From Stramonita haemastoma (lineage: Eukaryota; Mollusca; Gastropoda; Neogastropoda; Muricidae), in contig CM060335.1 of NCBI GenBank assembly GCA_030674155.1, positions 47,033,233 through 47,097,232 of the forward strand: a stretch of 64,000 nt of DNA, in the 5' to 3' direction. How positions within the stretch are numbered: position 1 is the first letter of the stretch; each line of letters starts with the position of its first letter. Below, piece by piece: positions 12,998-25,324 of the stretch. A program made the position numbers and the translations under genes. Below the pieces are notes generated by a model. The model was given only the letters and a program-made list of their open reading frames with translations, did not search any database and had not been told where the DNA came from.

Positions 12998-13075
12998 AAC
13001 TGGGTTTGAGACGCCAGTGTACAAGAACAGGCGACTGTTTGCACGACCTGACGTGTGACGCCCTCTCCCAATGCA
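12998..13075 (+). CDS. Exon 1: four-Cys module
   Basis: This 78-base exon follows a TTCTCAG acceptor and ends at A|GTAAG. It reads 26 codons in the shared phase, with Leu-Gly shortly before the first Cys and spacing C-x5-C-x5-C-x5-C, identical to exon 11. It is the first Cys-module exon seen; nothing comparable was found in the 13 kb upstream, so the true 5' end of the gene lies left of the window or in unrecognised exons. Its donor is followed within about 10 bases by a 60-base minisatellite. Identification as an exon is by splice signals and Cys pattern only; function is not assigned. Confidence 0.8.
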
Positions 13076-13081
13076 GTAAGA

Positions 13082-13420
13082 CCTGTTTCCTTTGAGTTGA
13101 CTGCTTAGCAATGGATGTCATTAGTTGCTTCCTTGTTTCCATGGAGTTGACTGCTTAGCAATGAATGTATTAGTTCTCTTTCCATGGAGTTGACTGCTTA
13201 GCAATGAATGTCATCAGTGCTTCCTTGTTTCCATGGAGTTGACTGCTTAGCAATGATGTATTGAGTCCTGACATTCCTACTATTGTAACAATTGCTTCCT
13301 TGTTTCCATGGAGTTGACTGCTTAGCAATGAAGCAGTGCGTCATACAGTTCTTACTATCTGTATCGTTCTTCCATTGTTCTGGAGTTGACTGCTTAGCAA
13401 TGAATGTCAGGTGACATCAC
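13082..13420 (+). repeat. Minisatellite after exon 1 donor
   Basis: Six or so degenerate units of about 50-65 bases, each with GAGTTGACTGCTTAGCAATG and most with TTTCCATG. It begins seven bases after the exon 1 border. Confidence 0.85.
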
Positions 13421-13689
13421 TGACAGTTTTCTACTATCTGATAATCAGTTGCTTTCTACTATGAGTTGGTTTCAACAACACTGCCTTGTAAACATGTTGT
13501 TCAGAAAATAAAAGATAATTATATGCACTAGCAAATAGATCAACAAAGCTAAAAGTGTACACTGTGCTCAATGAGTTGTTGTTGTTGGTGGTGGTGTTTT
13601 ATTTAAAGTCTTTGTCACGCCTGGTGCAATTAATCACAAAAAAATGTCAGAAAGAGAAGGGAGAAAGGCTTTGCAGTAAAGACACGACT

Positions 13690-14010
13690 GGGAAGAAACT
13701 AGTTATTCTTTTTATTATCAACTAATGACATATTCCATCTACAAAGGACACTATCTAAATTAGTTATATTTGATCTACAAAGGAATCTAAATCAATTAGT
13801 TATCTTTGAACAACAAAGCATTTGAATCAAATTTGTTATCTTTAATCAACAAAGGACTATAACTAAATTAGGTGTCTTTGATCTGCAACAGACCCTAACT
13901 AGACTAGTTCTGATTCATCTGCACAAGACATCTAGCTTAATTATATATCTGGGATCTACAAAAGGTTTTACCTAGTTAATGGCTTTTTATCCCCAAAAAG
14001 ATTAATGTGT
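13690..14010 (+). repeat. Degenerate AT-rich tandem repeat
   Basis: Loose units of about 40-45 bases with TTAGTTATCTTTGAT-like and CAACAAAGGA-like segments. Confidence 0.6.
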
Positions 14011-14129
14011 TGCGTATAAAGGGGTTTGTTTGCCTGAATTTCCATTCACGAGTTTTTTTTTTAGTGCAGATAAATCTACCATAAGATTGGGTGCTGAAAA
14101 GAATTTTGGCAGGATATTTTGTTTCTTTT

Positions 14130-14575
14130 TGTTAATTCATTTTATTCTTGTATCGCAAGGATTGGAATAAGCACTCATGTGCCTTTTTGGATCCAGTCCC
14201 CCTGTGCATGCAGTTTTTTTTTTAATTTTGTCATCTGTTCCCACCGACACACAATGGCCCTCTCTTTCAAATACGGAACAGGATTTAACGTGTGCGCAAG
14301 ATGTTTTACGTGCATTCGTACACGGGGCCTCAAGTTTATAGTCTAATCCGAAGGGCAGTGAGGGCAGGATAAAAAAAAAAGTTGTGTAAACTTAATCTTT
14401 TACCCTCAATAAAGATCATTTTGACTTGACTTGACTTGAACTTTTGGGGAGAGTGGAGTCTGCACTGATGTTAACTCCAGGGGAAAAGTCCCTTTGAACA
14501 GGGATTCAAACCCGGTCCATTAGAGTGTGAGCGCAATGTTCTAATCGCTGGGCTATCCCATCCCTGGGTAGGGGC
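14130..14575 (-). mobile_element. tRNA-derived SINE-like repeat, split by another repeat
   Basis: On the minus strand it reads a tRNA-like head (GATAGCCCAGCGATTAGAAC, box-B-like GGTTTGAATCCC near 14505) and then the common core seen at 56481-56822. A 85-base repeat with a TTGACT tail (14356-14440) interrupts it between the CCGAAGG and ACTTTTGGGGAGAG parts. Confidence 0.72.
14356..14440 (+). mobile_element. Short repeat with (TTGAC)n tail, inserted in a SINE
   Basis: AGTGAGGGCAGGAT, then an A-run, TTTTACCCTCAATAAAGAT and repeats of TTGACTTGAC. Very similar copies are at 52745-52840 and, more diverged, 46530-46640. The tail form suggests a LINE or SINE 3' end. Confidence 0.7.
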
Positions 14576-14586
14576 TGAGAGCAAGA

Positions 14587-14590
<4 letters not shown>

Positions 14591-14684
<94 letters not shown>
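14591..14684. repeat. (TG)n microsatellite
   Basis: Pure TG run beside the SINE head. Confidence 0.95.
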
Positions 14685-15385
14685 CAGTTTGAAATCTTTT
14701 ATTTTTCATTTTGATTTTGCTTTCCTATCTGTACCTCGTACTGCCTTTATCTCCCTGTGAAGACCTAGGTTGATCCCCAGGTCCTGACAAGTTTAAATGT
14801 ATCCCAGCCAGTGGTATGTGTGACTAAAGACTGGATCGATGACTGGCCCTTACAATAACTTATGTTAGTATGGACTTTGTGCTGATGAAGATCACTTTCC
14901 TCACCCCCCCCCCCCTCAATCAGTCAGATGGGACACTTCTCGGATGCCTCTGTCCTTGCTTTCAAAGCAGTGGTCCTATTTTTTCTCTCTACAAATCAAC
15001 AGCTGCTTCATGAGATCAGGAGCAGAAGGATTTCCAAGTAAAATATTAAAAGTGAAGGCTTTTTTCTGTATGTCTGCAGAACAGAATTTCTCTCGAGACC
15101 TACATTCTGAATTGACAATACAACTAGATGAAGGCTAACAGTGTTCAAAGAGTCCTACTGTTTACAAGGTCCTGATATGATCAGTGTAATCCATTTACAC
15201 ACCAGAGTTGGCTTTGGAGTTGGCTTCAGCCTCAAACTCTTGGCCACCATTGCTTGCAGGCGCATGGGTTTTAGCACATGCACAGCAAAAACACTTCTTT
15301 TGTTTGCTGCCACTTCGTAAATCTAGCCTTCCAGCTCTGATTTAGCTTCAGCTGTCATTGCTGTTCTGTTCCAGATGTCACTGCT
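14685..15385. other. No gene seen
   Basis: Non-repetitive sequence. Small open frames lack splice-phase and Cys support. Confidence 0.5.
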
Positions 15386-16009
15386 GTTCTGGTTTTGTTA
15401 CAGCTGTCGTTGTGGTTCACGTTCAGCTGTCACTGTGTCTGTCAGTTTAGCTCATTGTTGTTGTTTCAGTTTCATGTATGTGCCTGTTCAGTTCAGTATC
15501 ATTGTGTTGTGTTTCAGTTTCAATTGTGATTGCTGCTTCTGTTTCAGTTTCAGCTGCCATTGCTGCTCTGTTTCAACTTCAGCTGTCATTGCTGTCTGTT
15601 TCAGTTTCACTGTATTGCTGCTGTTTCACTTTCAGCTGCCCTTGCTGTTCTGTTTCCAGCTGTCACTGCTGTTCTGTTTTGTTACAGCTTGCTTTTGTCT
15701 GATCAGGTGTGATTGCGTTCTGTTCAGTTCAGCTGTCATGCTGCTTGATTCGTTCGTTGTCATTGTATTCAAATCGTTGTCATTGCATTTCAAGTTCAGC
15801 TGTCATTGTTTCTGTTCGTTAGCGTCATGTGTTCAGTTTCAGCTGTCATTGTTTTCAGTTTGTGTCATGTTGTCTGTTCAGTTTCAAGTCATGCTGCTCG
15901 TTTCAGTTTCACTGTCATGCGCTCGTTTCAGTTCAGTGCATTACTGTCGTTTCAGTTTCAGCTGTCACTGCTGTCTGTTCATTCAGCTGTCATTGCTGAT
16001 CTGTTTCAG
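15386..16009 (+). repeat. Degenerate array of acceptor-like units before exon 2
   Basis: Units of about 25-30 bases such as CATTGCTGTTCTGTTTCAG and TTTCAGCTGTCATTG run to the exon 2 acceptor, whose own sequence (CTGATCTGTTTCAG) is one unit. Confidence 0.85.
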
Positions 16010-16126
16010 AACGAAAAGTGGGAGACATGTGTTCGGATACTTCAAAATGCACCGCAGGAGCTGGCTGTGACAACGGACGATGTGTCTGCAATAGTGAAGC
16101 AGCGACCAACAGCGGGGACAATTGTG
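16010..16126 (+). CDS. Exon 2: six-Cys module
   Basis: This 117-base exon lies between CTGTTTCAG and G|GTAAGC. It encodes Val-Gly-Asp-Met-Cys, then spacing C-x5-C-x5-C-x4-C-x-C and a final Cys at the exon end, the longer EB-like form. The CVCNS stretch resembles CQCNS in exon 12, supporting a shared origin of exons 2 and 12. A degenerate tandem array whose unit ends in CTGTTTCAG runs about 600 bases upstream, right up to the acceptor, so several alternative AG sites precede the exon. The one used here is the last, and it gives the shared phase. Confidence 0.85.
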
Positions 16127-16689
16127 GTAAGCTGCTTTCTTTTTTTTCATATTTAATTCTTTAACACCCATTACCTCTTTGTGGATATGGAGAATTGTGT
16201 GAAACACTGAGAAGCAAAAATCCTGACTGAACAGCTTCAATTGACGTGCATCTATTCTTCACAGCATTTCAACAAAAATATTACCAACCAAACACAGCAT
16301 TTATTATTTTCATATTACTGTACCATATCTTTACTTTTCTTCTTAGTACACAAGCTTTTTTGGTGTCTCCATTTTCTTCCTTTATTTATTTCTTTTTTTT
16401 TCAAAGAAATCTCTTTATAGTGCTATGCACATAGCTGAGATGTGTGGTCGGTTAGGACATCAAGCCAACGGTGGAACAATAAACTCAAAGACTTTCAAGG
16501 AGCAACAGCAATGACTGTCCCATGTATGGTGAGACTGCTGGTGCATCTTTGACCTAAGGAGTCTGGCTCTGTGCATGAACAGAGAACTAATGATGCAATG
16601 ATGTCATTTTTCCACAAAGCCCCCCCCCCCCTTTCCCCTATATCCCCCCCCCCCCCCCACACACCCCCCACCAACACACACCCACACAG

Positions 16690-16763
16690 ATGGCTTGGTA
16701 AGAAAAGCAAATTTATTGGTTACTCAGTACTATCTGGAAATAAGATTTTGACTTGACTTGACA

Positions 16764-16840
<77 letters not shown>
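16690..16840 (+). repeat. Short repeat with TTGAC tail, then (CA)n
   Basis: GCTTGGTAAGAAAAGCAAAT, TTATTGGTTACTCA and TTTTGACTTGACTTGAC resemble 23824-23897. A CA tract (16766-16840) follows. Confidence 0.7.
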
Positions 16841-16841
<1 letters not shown>

Positions 16842-17002
16842 CATCTTGCGCACACGTTAACTCCTGGTTCCGCTTTTCGTTAGTGTAGGCCATTGTGTGC
16901 CGGTGGGAACAGATGATATTTACAAAGCTGCATACACATGGGGGCTGGATGTATAAAGGCACAAGCGTGCTATTCCATTATCCTCGATGTAAAAGAATAA
17001 GC
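16841..17002 (+). mobile_element. SINE-like repeat, 5' truncated
   Basis: Shares CATCTTGCGCACACGTTAA, AGGCCATTGTGTGCCGGTGG and TGCATACACATGGGG with the SINE-like copies at 36028 and 56481. It lacks the tRNA-like head. Confidence 0.7.
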
Positions 17003-17339
17003 ACACACACACACGTACGCACGCACGAACCAAGCACGCACGCACGCACGCATGCACACGCACGCACGAACACACAAGATCTAAGATTTTATCTCTTTCA
17101 TTCCTTTGGGGTATGGAGGATTACCAACGCATTCAACAGGAGAAAAAGACCTTAGGGCAATGCACCCAAATCATCAATACTAACAAGAAGTGAAAAGCAA
17201 AAGGTCATCCAAAATGACAATCAAACAGTTGAGACTGAAGGCATTAAAAACACCCAGTATAACGATTTCTTTAAAAGACATAATTTTCAATTATGAAACA
17301 CAAGAAATGAAATTTCAGGAAATTCCAGCACACTGCTAC

Positions 17340-17405
17340 TATTACCACTGCTGCTGCTGTTGCTGTTGCTGCTGCTGCTGTTTTTGATGATGATGATCGT
17401 CGTCG

Positions 17406-17468
<63 letters not shown>

Positions 17469-17610
17469 CCATCACAATCACCACCATCATCATCACCATC
17501 ACCATCATCATCACCATCACCATCATCATCACCATCACCCTCACCATCACCATCATCACCATCACCATCACCATCACCTCCTCCTCCTCCTCCTCCTCAT
17601 CATCATCATG
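17340..17610. repeat. (CTG)n, (CAT)n and (CAC/CAT)n tracts
   Basis: Trinucleotide runs ending in a CTC run. Confidence 0.95.
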
Positions 17611-17851
17611 GTAAGTGCAGCAGCTGTTGTACCAACAGTGTTCTCTAATACTGTGAACTAATACACCACGCAGTTGATCATAATTAGTCAGCAGCGTTTT
17701 GCTGCAAAATGTTCAGGATGACCTCCCCCCCTCCCCAATGGAGAGGCCACCACCATGGTTGCAGAACCACAGACATTTCCCGCCACGTCTGTGTGTTAGT
17801 GAATTTACTCGTGGTAACGCTTCTCCCCCTCATTGCACTATATCCTTTTGC

Positions 17852-18120
17852 AGGGTAGCTCAGTGGTCAGGGCACTTGCTCTCCCCAAGCTAAGGTTAAG
17901 CAGCGTAGAGTGTGGTTGCACCTTGACTTCAGTACATCCTTCCACTCCTTCAGTTCATCCAGCTGTCAATGGGTGCCTGGCCTCTTTAGGGACAGCAAAG
18001 TAAAACAGCGAGGGAGAGGAATAGGTGCCGACCTCAGTATGTTAATAGAGAACCCGAGGTCTCTGAAACCTCGCTCCCTAACGGCCACATAGGACATGGG
18101 GGCACTTCTACCTTGACCTT
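17852..18120 (+). mobile_element. SINE with tRNA-like head and 5S-like segment, copy 1
   Basis: GGTAGCTCAGTGGTCAGGGC resembles a tRNA box A. AGGTTAAGCAGCGTAGAGTG then resembles the start of the 5S rRNA internal promoter. Here the box-C-like part is deleted. The rest is shared with 28663-28930 and 40873-41160. Confidence 0.65.
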
Positions 18121-18353
18121 TCTTTTTATAACATCAACTGCACAAGGAATCCTACTTTACTAATTCTTCAAAAGACGTGCACCCCAGATTGCCACGACTG
18201 TATGGTTAGTGGATTGGGGAGGGATGGTGGCGGTGGTCTAATGGGTTCTGAAACATAGACACGACTTGTAGAAACAAAAAAAAATGTACGGTTTGTAGAC
18301 AGTGGCTATCTATCTTGTGCTCAAAGGCCCCTCTCTCCCCTGTGTCATGACAG

Positions 18354-18485
18354 TGCCCAAGGCAGGACGGATAGGGTCTCCCTGCGATGCAGACAGCTCA
18401 TGCCAAGATGCCAACAGTGAGTGTAGTGATTCCAAGTGTGTCTGCCAGAACACTTACGCTACATACCCCGTGGATTTCACGTGCA
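18354..18485 (+). CDS. Exon 3: six-Cys module
   Basis: This 132-base exon runs from an ATGACAG acceptor to A|GTGAGT. The module reads Ile-Gly-Ser-Pro-Cys with C-x5-C-x6-C-x4-C-x-C, then a Tyr-Ala segment and a last Cys at the border. A second in-phase acceptor (GGCAG at 18361-18365) would shorten the start by four codons. The first is preferred because a pyrimidine-rich tract precedes it. It pairs with exon 13, which shares the C-x-C, Tyr-Ala and terminal Thr-Cys. A long CT/GT microsatellite follows in the intron. Confidence 0.85.
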
Positions 18486-18639
18486 GTGAGTCATTGTCGC
18501 TTTTCGCTGTTGTTGTTTTTGTTGTTTTACCGCCCTCTCTCTTGTCTCTGGGGAGGTCTGTCTCTTGGTTGTCTTCCTCTCTGTCTTTCTGTCTGTTTCC
18601 TCTGTCTCTGAATGTTTATTTCTCTTGGTTTGCTGCTCT

Positions 18640-18994
<355 letters not shown>

Positions 18995-19201
18995 GTTGTG
19001 TTCACACGTACCATCAATCTGCTGACAGAAATACCGCACACATCCAACTGTAGGATTCCTGAGCCTAGGCTGCACACAGTGCAGGGGTTCCCGCAGGAGC
19101 CTTCTGCCCAGTGCTGAAGAGACCTTGCCTTGCCCCGCGGCCATGCTGCTAGCTGATGCTTCAGGGGAGAGGAGGACACAGAGTTTCTTACAGCTGATGC
19201 C

Positions 19202-19395
19202 ATCAGGGATGGGACAGGCTCTGAACTGATGGGACAGGCTCTGAACTCATGGGACAGGCTCTGAACTCATGGTACAGGCTCTGAACTGATGGGACAGGCT
19301 CTGAACTGATGGGACATGGGCTCTGAACTGATGGGACAGGCTCTGAACTGATGGGACAGGCTCTGAACTCATGGGACAGGCTCTGAACTCATCGT
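19202..19395 (+). repeat. 20-base minisatellite
   Basis: About nine units of GGGACAGGCTCTGAACTGAT with small variants. Confidence 0.92.
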
Positions 19396-19512
19396 TGTGT
19401 GCAGGCACTCTGAAACATCACCGCTGTCTCTTTGTTCAGACTGGGATGCCCTCTGACTAGCTTTACTATCAGCTGCTGGCTGCTGCTGCTTGCTGCTGCT
19501 TGCTGGCTGCTG

Positions 19513-19549
<37 letters not shown>

Positions 19550-19764
19550 AACAACAATTATGATGCAGCAACAACTCAAGAGTACGAGTACAATTTGATT
19601 TCAAAGGGTGTTGTTCTTTATGAAGCAAGGACACATGAAGCACACATAACATGTCAACCTGGGACAACAAGCTAGAAGCTTATATCCTGCTCTAGGACAA
19701 CATCAGCATTCTTTTGACATGGCAGCTACTGTCCATGTCATGACCAATGATGGAGAAAAAACAA

Positions 19765-20045
19765 CCAGCCACCATGGCGCTGTGGTTAGCGCCTTGGATT
19801 TCGGACTGAAAGGTCACGAGTTTGAATCCCATAAGAGTCTTAGGGATTTTCGGACTCCGGCCGGCTCCTACCCAGAGTGACTGTGCTGTGGGCTCAGTGG
19901 GGAGACTGGGACCACACAGTCGAGCTTCATCCACTTTACGGATGCGACTTTGAGCGTGTTGCTCAAAATATCTGACCAAAACTGTGTGTGTATCTCTCGA
20001 GCGCGATTGACGCCGGGATATAATATTATTATAGTAGTGAGCGCA
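19765..20045 (+). mobile_element. tRNA-derived SINE-like repeat
   Basis: GGCGCTGTGGTTAGCGCC followed by a box-B-like GAGTTTGAATCCC gives a tRNA-like head. The body ends in ACGCCGGGATATAATATTAT. Confidence 0.55.
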
Positions 20046-20229
20046 GAGTACAACCCTGTCAAGAAGCCTCAAAGCAGACGAACTTCCTTAGCAGCATCAT
20101 TACATCATCCTCATTAACATTGATTATCATGCAATAATTTTTTTTTTAATGCCTCTGATTCGAAAGCTCCCGCTGCTCTGGTCACATGGTGACATTACAT
20201 TTGGTTTACCCATACACCTCTGTGCCTGT

Positions 20230-20600
20230 GGTAAGTTTGTGTCAAAGCCTTTGGGGTTGGGGGTTTGCAAGGGGACGGTCGTCGGAGGGACGTTGTAGTG
20301 GTCGCCACATCAGGTGGGTGACTCACAGTTTGGCTTCACGACTGAGCTAAACTGTCGTTAGTAGGGTCTTAGTAGGTGGTGTCCTACGTATGTTAGCTCA
20401 GAGCAGGGACCACTGAACACCACCAAAGTGACCCAGCAGAAATGCTGGGCCCCTCTGACTGGTGGCCCCTATGGCGGCCTAATATTGACGAGCTTTCTGT
20501 GGACTCCCGACCCTGAGGATGAATAATCTGGGTATGGCTGTGGCGGGGAGATAAAAATGAGCGGAGTGGGAACAGCAGAACGGGGACTTTACAGAAGATG
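20230..20600 (-). repeat. Dispersed repeat family R, copy 2
   Basis: On the minus strand it shares GCTGGGTCACTTTGGTGGTG, GCTCTGAGCTAAC and the box around CTACTAAGACCC with 12040-12480. Confidence 0.7.
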
Positions 20601-20882
20601 AGCAGCAAAAAATCGGATAAAACGACGAAGCTACATGAACCTAACACTGAAACAACTGATAGACTATTTCAACATAATTTCTATAATCTGTTAAGGAAAA
20701 ATCAACGGACATGGGAAAGAACATAACTATCTTTTACTCCTTCGCCCATCTCGAAAAGATACGAAAGAAAATGACAAAAAGAGGCAAACGATTACAGTTT
20801 CTGATGTTATTCAAGTTATTTTTCACATTCTGTTGCACTGTATTGCATAGTAATAGTAATAGCTGCAGCAGCAGCATCACCA

Positions 20883-20932
<50 letters not shown>

Positions 20933-21112
20933 CTCATTGTTATCATCAGTTCAGCAACAGCAGCAGCAGCAGGAGCACTATCACTGATAGTAGTGATGGT
21001 AGTCTTCATGTTTGCAGCACAACCAACGGGGTAAAGCAGTACCTGAGATCAAATGTAGCTGAAGTAAACAACAGGTTAGCTCGCTTTCAGCAGTTACTGT
21101 TCCTGTTTTCAG
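20601..21112. other. No gene seen; CTC and CAG tracts
   Basis: CTC/TTC tract at 20880-20935 and CAG run near 20955-20972. The remainder is not recognised. Confidence 0.5.
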
Positions 21113-21187
21113 GGCTGGAGGCTGGAGGCACCTGTGGCTCAAACAATCCCTGCAACGCTGGGTTAAAATGTGAAGGCCAGATGTGCA
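21113..21187 (+). CDS. Exon 4: four-Cys module
   Basis: This 75-base exon follows TGTTTTCAG and ends A|GTGAGT. Spacing is C-x5-C-x5-C-x4-C with Gly-Gly before the first Cys. The donor and the intron bases after it are copied in tandem downstream (21188-21480), each copy again showing GCAGTGAGT. The exon start closely resembles exon 8 (both begin by completing a codon before Leu-Glu). Confidence 0.85.
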
Positions 21188-21480
21188 GTGAGTGGATGTT
21201 TGAGCTGTGCGTGGTTGTCCCTATATTATCTGCACTGCCATAGCAGAACACAAGCATTGCAGTGAGTGGATGTTTGAGCTGTGCGTGGTTGTCGCTATAT
21301 TATCTGCACTATCATAGCAGAACGCAAGCATTGCAGTGAGTGGATGTTTGAGCTGTGCGTGGTTGTCCCTATATTATCTGCACTGCCATAGCAGAACACA
21401 AGCACTGCAGTGAGTGGATGTTTGATCTGTGCGTGATTGTCCCTATACTGCAGTGAGTGGATGTTTGAGGTGTGTATTGA
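21188..21480 (+). repeat. About 74-base tandem copies of the exon 4 donor region
   Basis: Roughly three full units and partial ones, each starting GCAGTGAGTGGATGTTTGA, i.e. the last bases of exon 4 and its donor, and ending in AACACAAGCATT. Confidence 0.88.
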
Positions 21481-22180
21481 TCTGCACTGCCTTTGCAGAA
21501 CACAATCACAGCAACACGTGAATGTTTGAGCTGTGCATTGATTCCAGTACAGTCTCTACATCTTCACAAACATTGCAGGGACATTTTCAGCCTGGGCGCT
21601 TGTAGTCTTGATGTGAGCCATGGTGATGTACACTTGCATTGTATATGTCTCCGCTGCTGCATCAACTATGGCTGGCTTGCTCGTTTACGACATGTGGAAG
21701 GGACTTTAATGTGTACATGCTGATACTTGGGTATTTCAGCCTAGAATCATGGTTTACAGTCTCGCCTATAGGACTAGAGAAAAGCAGTCTGGCATTTCAA
21801 CATGTGGAGGACTCAACGATAACTTGAACACGATTCTCTACAGCATGGGACTGGCATTGGTGGTCAAGAGGTAAAGCATACGTCTAGAACGCAAGCAGTT
21901 GCAAGCTCGAATCCGTCTCAACCATACCCCCTCCCCTCATCCACATCTTCTAAACCTTGAATAGTAGCCTGGGTGCTACTCTTTTGGACGAGGAGATGAA
22001 CTGAGGTCCGGTGTACAACACACATGCAGTGCAAGTAAAATACCTACAATGTCAACAGAGTTGCACTTGGCACAGGGAGACACACATTATACATAAAAAT
22101 AAACATTTCTTTTTAAATGGGTGGCACAAGTCTTGTGGTGACGCGTTCTCCTCAGGGTAAAAAATCCAACTTTCACTGAG
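21481..22180. other. No gene seen
   Basis: Apparently unique intron sequence; no supported exon. Confidence 0.5.
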
Positions 22181-22205
22181 AGTGATATACAACAATACTG
22201 ATAAT

Positions 22206-22267
22206 AATAATGACAGTGATGATGATGATGGTGGTGGTGGTGGTGGTGGTGGTGGTGGTGGTGGTGG

Positions 22268-22306
<39 letters not shown>

Positions 22307-22344
22307 CGATGATGATGATGATGATGATAATGATGATGATGTTT

Positions 22345-22405
<61 letters not shown>

Positions 22406-22540
22406 GAAAGTGTCCTAGGTACGTTTTGGCAAAGTAAAACAATACAGTGCAATACAATGCAATGCAATACAATACAATACAATACAATACAATACAATAC
22501 AATACAATACAATACATTACAATGCACTACAATACAACAC
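22206..22540. repeat. (GAT/GGT)n and (AATAC)n tracts
   Basis: Long GAT run with a GGT block, then an AATAC-type pentamer run at 22440-22540. Confidence 0.95.
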
Positions 22541-22813
22541 AATATGAATCAATACTATACAATCAGTCTAAGCAAAAATAATGCGCTCTTCCATGCCGGC
22601 AAACTATTTTGGATAATTATTTAACTATTGGACTTAAGTATAGGATGGAACTGGTCTTGTGGTGACGGTGGAAAAAAAAACAACTTTCATTGAGAGTGAT
22701 ATACAACAATAATGATAATAATAATGGACTAGTGATGATAAGTAAAGGATTTCGATATGTGTGACGATGTTGTGACCTTTTGGAGAGGAAGGGTCGAACA
22801 TGAATGAGAATGG

Positions 22814-23180
22814 TTAGCGACCTTTATGAGAGAAAGGTCATTATTAGAATGGGAGTGTTAGGGGACCTTTATGAGAGAAAGGTCACATTAAATGGGAGTG
22901 TTAGGGACCTTTATGAGAGAAAGGTCACATTAAATGGGAGTGTTAGGGACCTTTATGAGAGAAAGGTCACATTAAATGGGAGTGTTAGGGACCTTTGTGA
23001 GAGAAAGGTCACATTAAATGGGAGTGTTAGGGATCTTTATGAGAGAAAGGTCACATTAAATGGGAGTGTTAGGGACCTTTGATGAGAGAAAGGTCACATT
23101 AAATGGGATGTTAGGATCTTTATGAGAGAAAGGTCACATTAATGGAATGTAGACCTTTATGAGAGAAAGGTCACTATAAA
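22814..23180 (+). repeat. 42-base minisatellite with a built-in hairpin
   Basis: About eight units. Each holds GACCTTT-ATGAGAG-AAAGGTC, a seven-base perfect stem with a seven-base loop, then ACATTAAATGGGAGTGTTAG. The unit length makes one frame open across several units. Confidence 0.9.
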
Positions 23181-23246
23181 TGGTGCTTCAATCTTATAAA
23201 GTCTTGGTTAACATATAGGCAGGAAGGATAATATGGCCTTTGGTGG

Positions 23247-23575
<329 letters not shown>

Positions 23576-23823
23576 TATTATCGTACTATTATCACTATTG
23601 CTGTTATTATTTTTATTGTTGTTATTATTATAATTGTATTTTCTTTAGTTCATTTTGAGTTCAATTTGCTGTTATGAGTTGTAACAATGTTGTAGCTAAA
23701 TATTTTTGGGGGTGGCGTTTTCTTGGTTGTACTTTGCTTGTTTGCTTCCTGCTTGATTCTTGTTAGTTTGCCTGTTCTCTAAGTGCTTTTTTGTTCAAGT
23801 GCTTTTCTTGTTTTTTGCGAGAT

Positions 23824-23900
23824 AGATGGCTTGATGAAAAAGCAAATTTATTGCTTACTCAATGTACCATCTGGAAAAAAGATTTGATTTGATTTGAATT
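23824..23900 (+). repeat. Short repeat with TTGAT tail
   Basis: GCTTGATGAAAAAGCAAATT and a TTTGATTTGATTTG tail, related to 16690-16762. Confidence 0.65.
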
Positions 23901-23911
23901 TTTTAAATGTT

Positions 23912-23955
23912 ATTTCTCTCTCTGTCTGTCTGTCTGTCTGTCTCTGTCTGTCTGC

Positions 23956-24010
<55 letters not shown>

Positions 24011-24115
24011 GTCTCTCTCTCTGTGTCTTCTCTGTCTCTGTCTCTGTCTCTCTTCTCTCTGTCTCTCTGTCTCGTCTGTCTCTTCTGTCTGTCTGTCTGT
24101 CTGTCTGCTCTGTCT

Positions 24116-24187
<72 letters not shown>

Positions 24188-24245
24188 CCTTTCTCTGTCT
24201 CTCTCTCTGTCTTTGTCTCTTTCTGTCTCTTATTCTCTCTCGCCC

Positions 24246-24301
<56 letters not shown>

Positions 24302-24400
24302 TGTGTGTGTGCGTACGTGCGTGCGTGCGTGCGTGCGTGCGTGCGTGTGTGTGCGTGCGTGCGTGCGTACATGCGTGCGTTCGTGCGTGCGTGTGTGTTC
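23912..24400. repeat. (CTGT)n-(CT)n-(GT)n-(GTGC)n compound microsatellite
   Basis: Consecutive simple repeats; no exon. Confidence 0.95.
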
Positions 24401-24619
24401 AAATAACCCAAAATAATACTGCTGACATGGTTTTATCTCGTCAACTCTTCATTTCTAAGCAAAATATTTAGCATGCAGAGTAATCGGTAAAAACAAAACA
24501 AAACAAACAACAACACAACCACTTTGTATGTTTGATGTCGTCGTTTCCAAATAAAGCATGCTACACCATTTTACCTGTCACCCGATTTTTGCAGTTTCTG
24601 TGTATTGTGTGTAATTGTG

Positions 24620-24862
<243 letters not shown>

Positions 24863-25023
24863 AGTGTAATTTCCTGCACCAATATTGACAAAATGTGCAG
24901 TGCCATGAGTAACATACATCTGAATGTTTGGGTTGTTTTCATGTTGACAAAATGTACGATGCTCCTCATTCCCCATCAAATTTCTCTGTGAATCAAGTGG
25001 AATGCCGTTTGTCTGTTTCATAG

Positions 25024-25101
25024 AAATAAAGCTGGGGGACAACTGTCATGGAAATCAGATGCAGTGTGTGAGTGGGGCTACCTGTGACCAGGACTTATGC
25101 A
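25024..25101 (+). CDS. Exon 5: four-Cys module
   Basis: This 78-base exon lies between GTTTCATAG and A|GTCAGT. It encodes Lys-Leu-Gly-Asp-Asn-Cys with C-x6-C-x5-C-x4-C. The donor departs from the usual GTRAGT but keeps GT and the gene-wide phase. A CT microsatellite starts about 15 bases downstream, unusually close to a 5' splice site. It is flanked by tracts of GA/CAGA upstream and CT downstream. Confidence 0.8.
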
Positions 25102-25114
25102 GTCAGTCCATGCT

Positions 25115-25153
25115 CTCTCTCTGTCTGTCTCTGTCTCTCTCTCTGTCTCTGTC

Positions 25154-25186
<33 letters not shown>

Positions 25187-25254
25187 TGTCTCTATGTCTC
25201 TCTGTCTCTCTGTCTCTCTCTCTGCTCTCTCTCTCTCCTGTCTCTCTCTCTCTG

Positions 25255-25318
<64 letters not shown>
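25115..25318. repeat. (CT)n tract after exon 5
   Basis: Imperfect CT/CTGT run starting about 15 bases from the donor. Confidence 0.95.
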
Positions 25319-25322
<4 letters not shown>

Positions 25323-25324
25323 TC

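Noticed and set aside
15386..16009. Signal-peptide-like hydrophobic frame rich in Cys, Phe and Ser before exon 2
   Set aside because: Comes from the pyrimidine-rich acceptor-like tandem units read in frame; not a supported exon.
22087..22542. Histidine- and isoleucine-rich frames over GAT and AATAC tracts
   Set aside because: Translations of simple repeats.
22814..23082. 92-codon frame with a 14-residue repeat (DLYERKVTLNGSVR)
   Set aside because: Follows the 42-base minisatellite; no splice borders or flanking coding sequence, and frame is lost where units change length.
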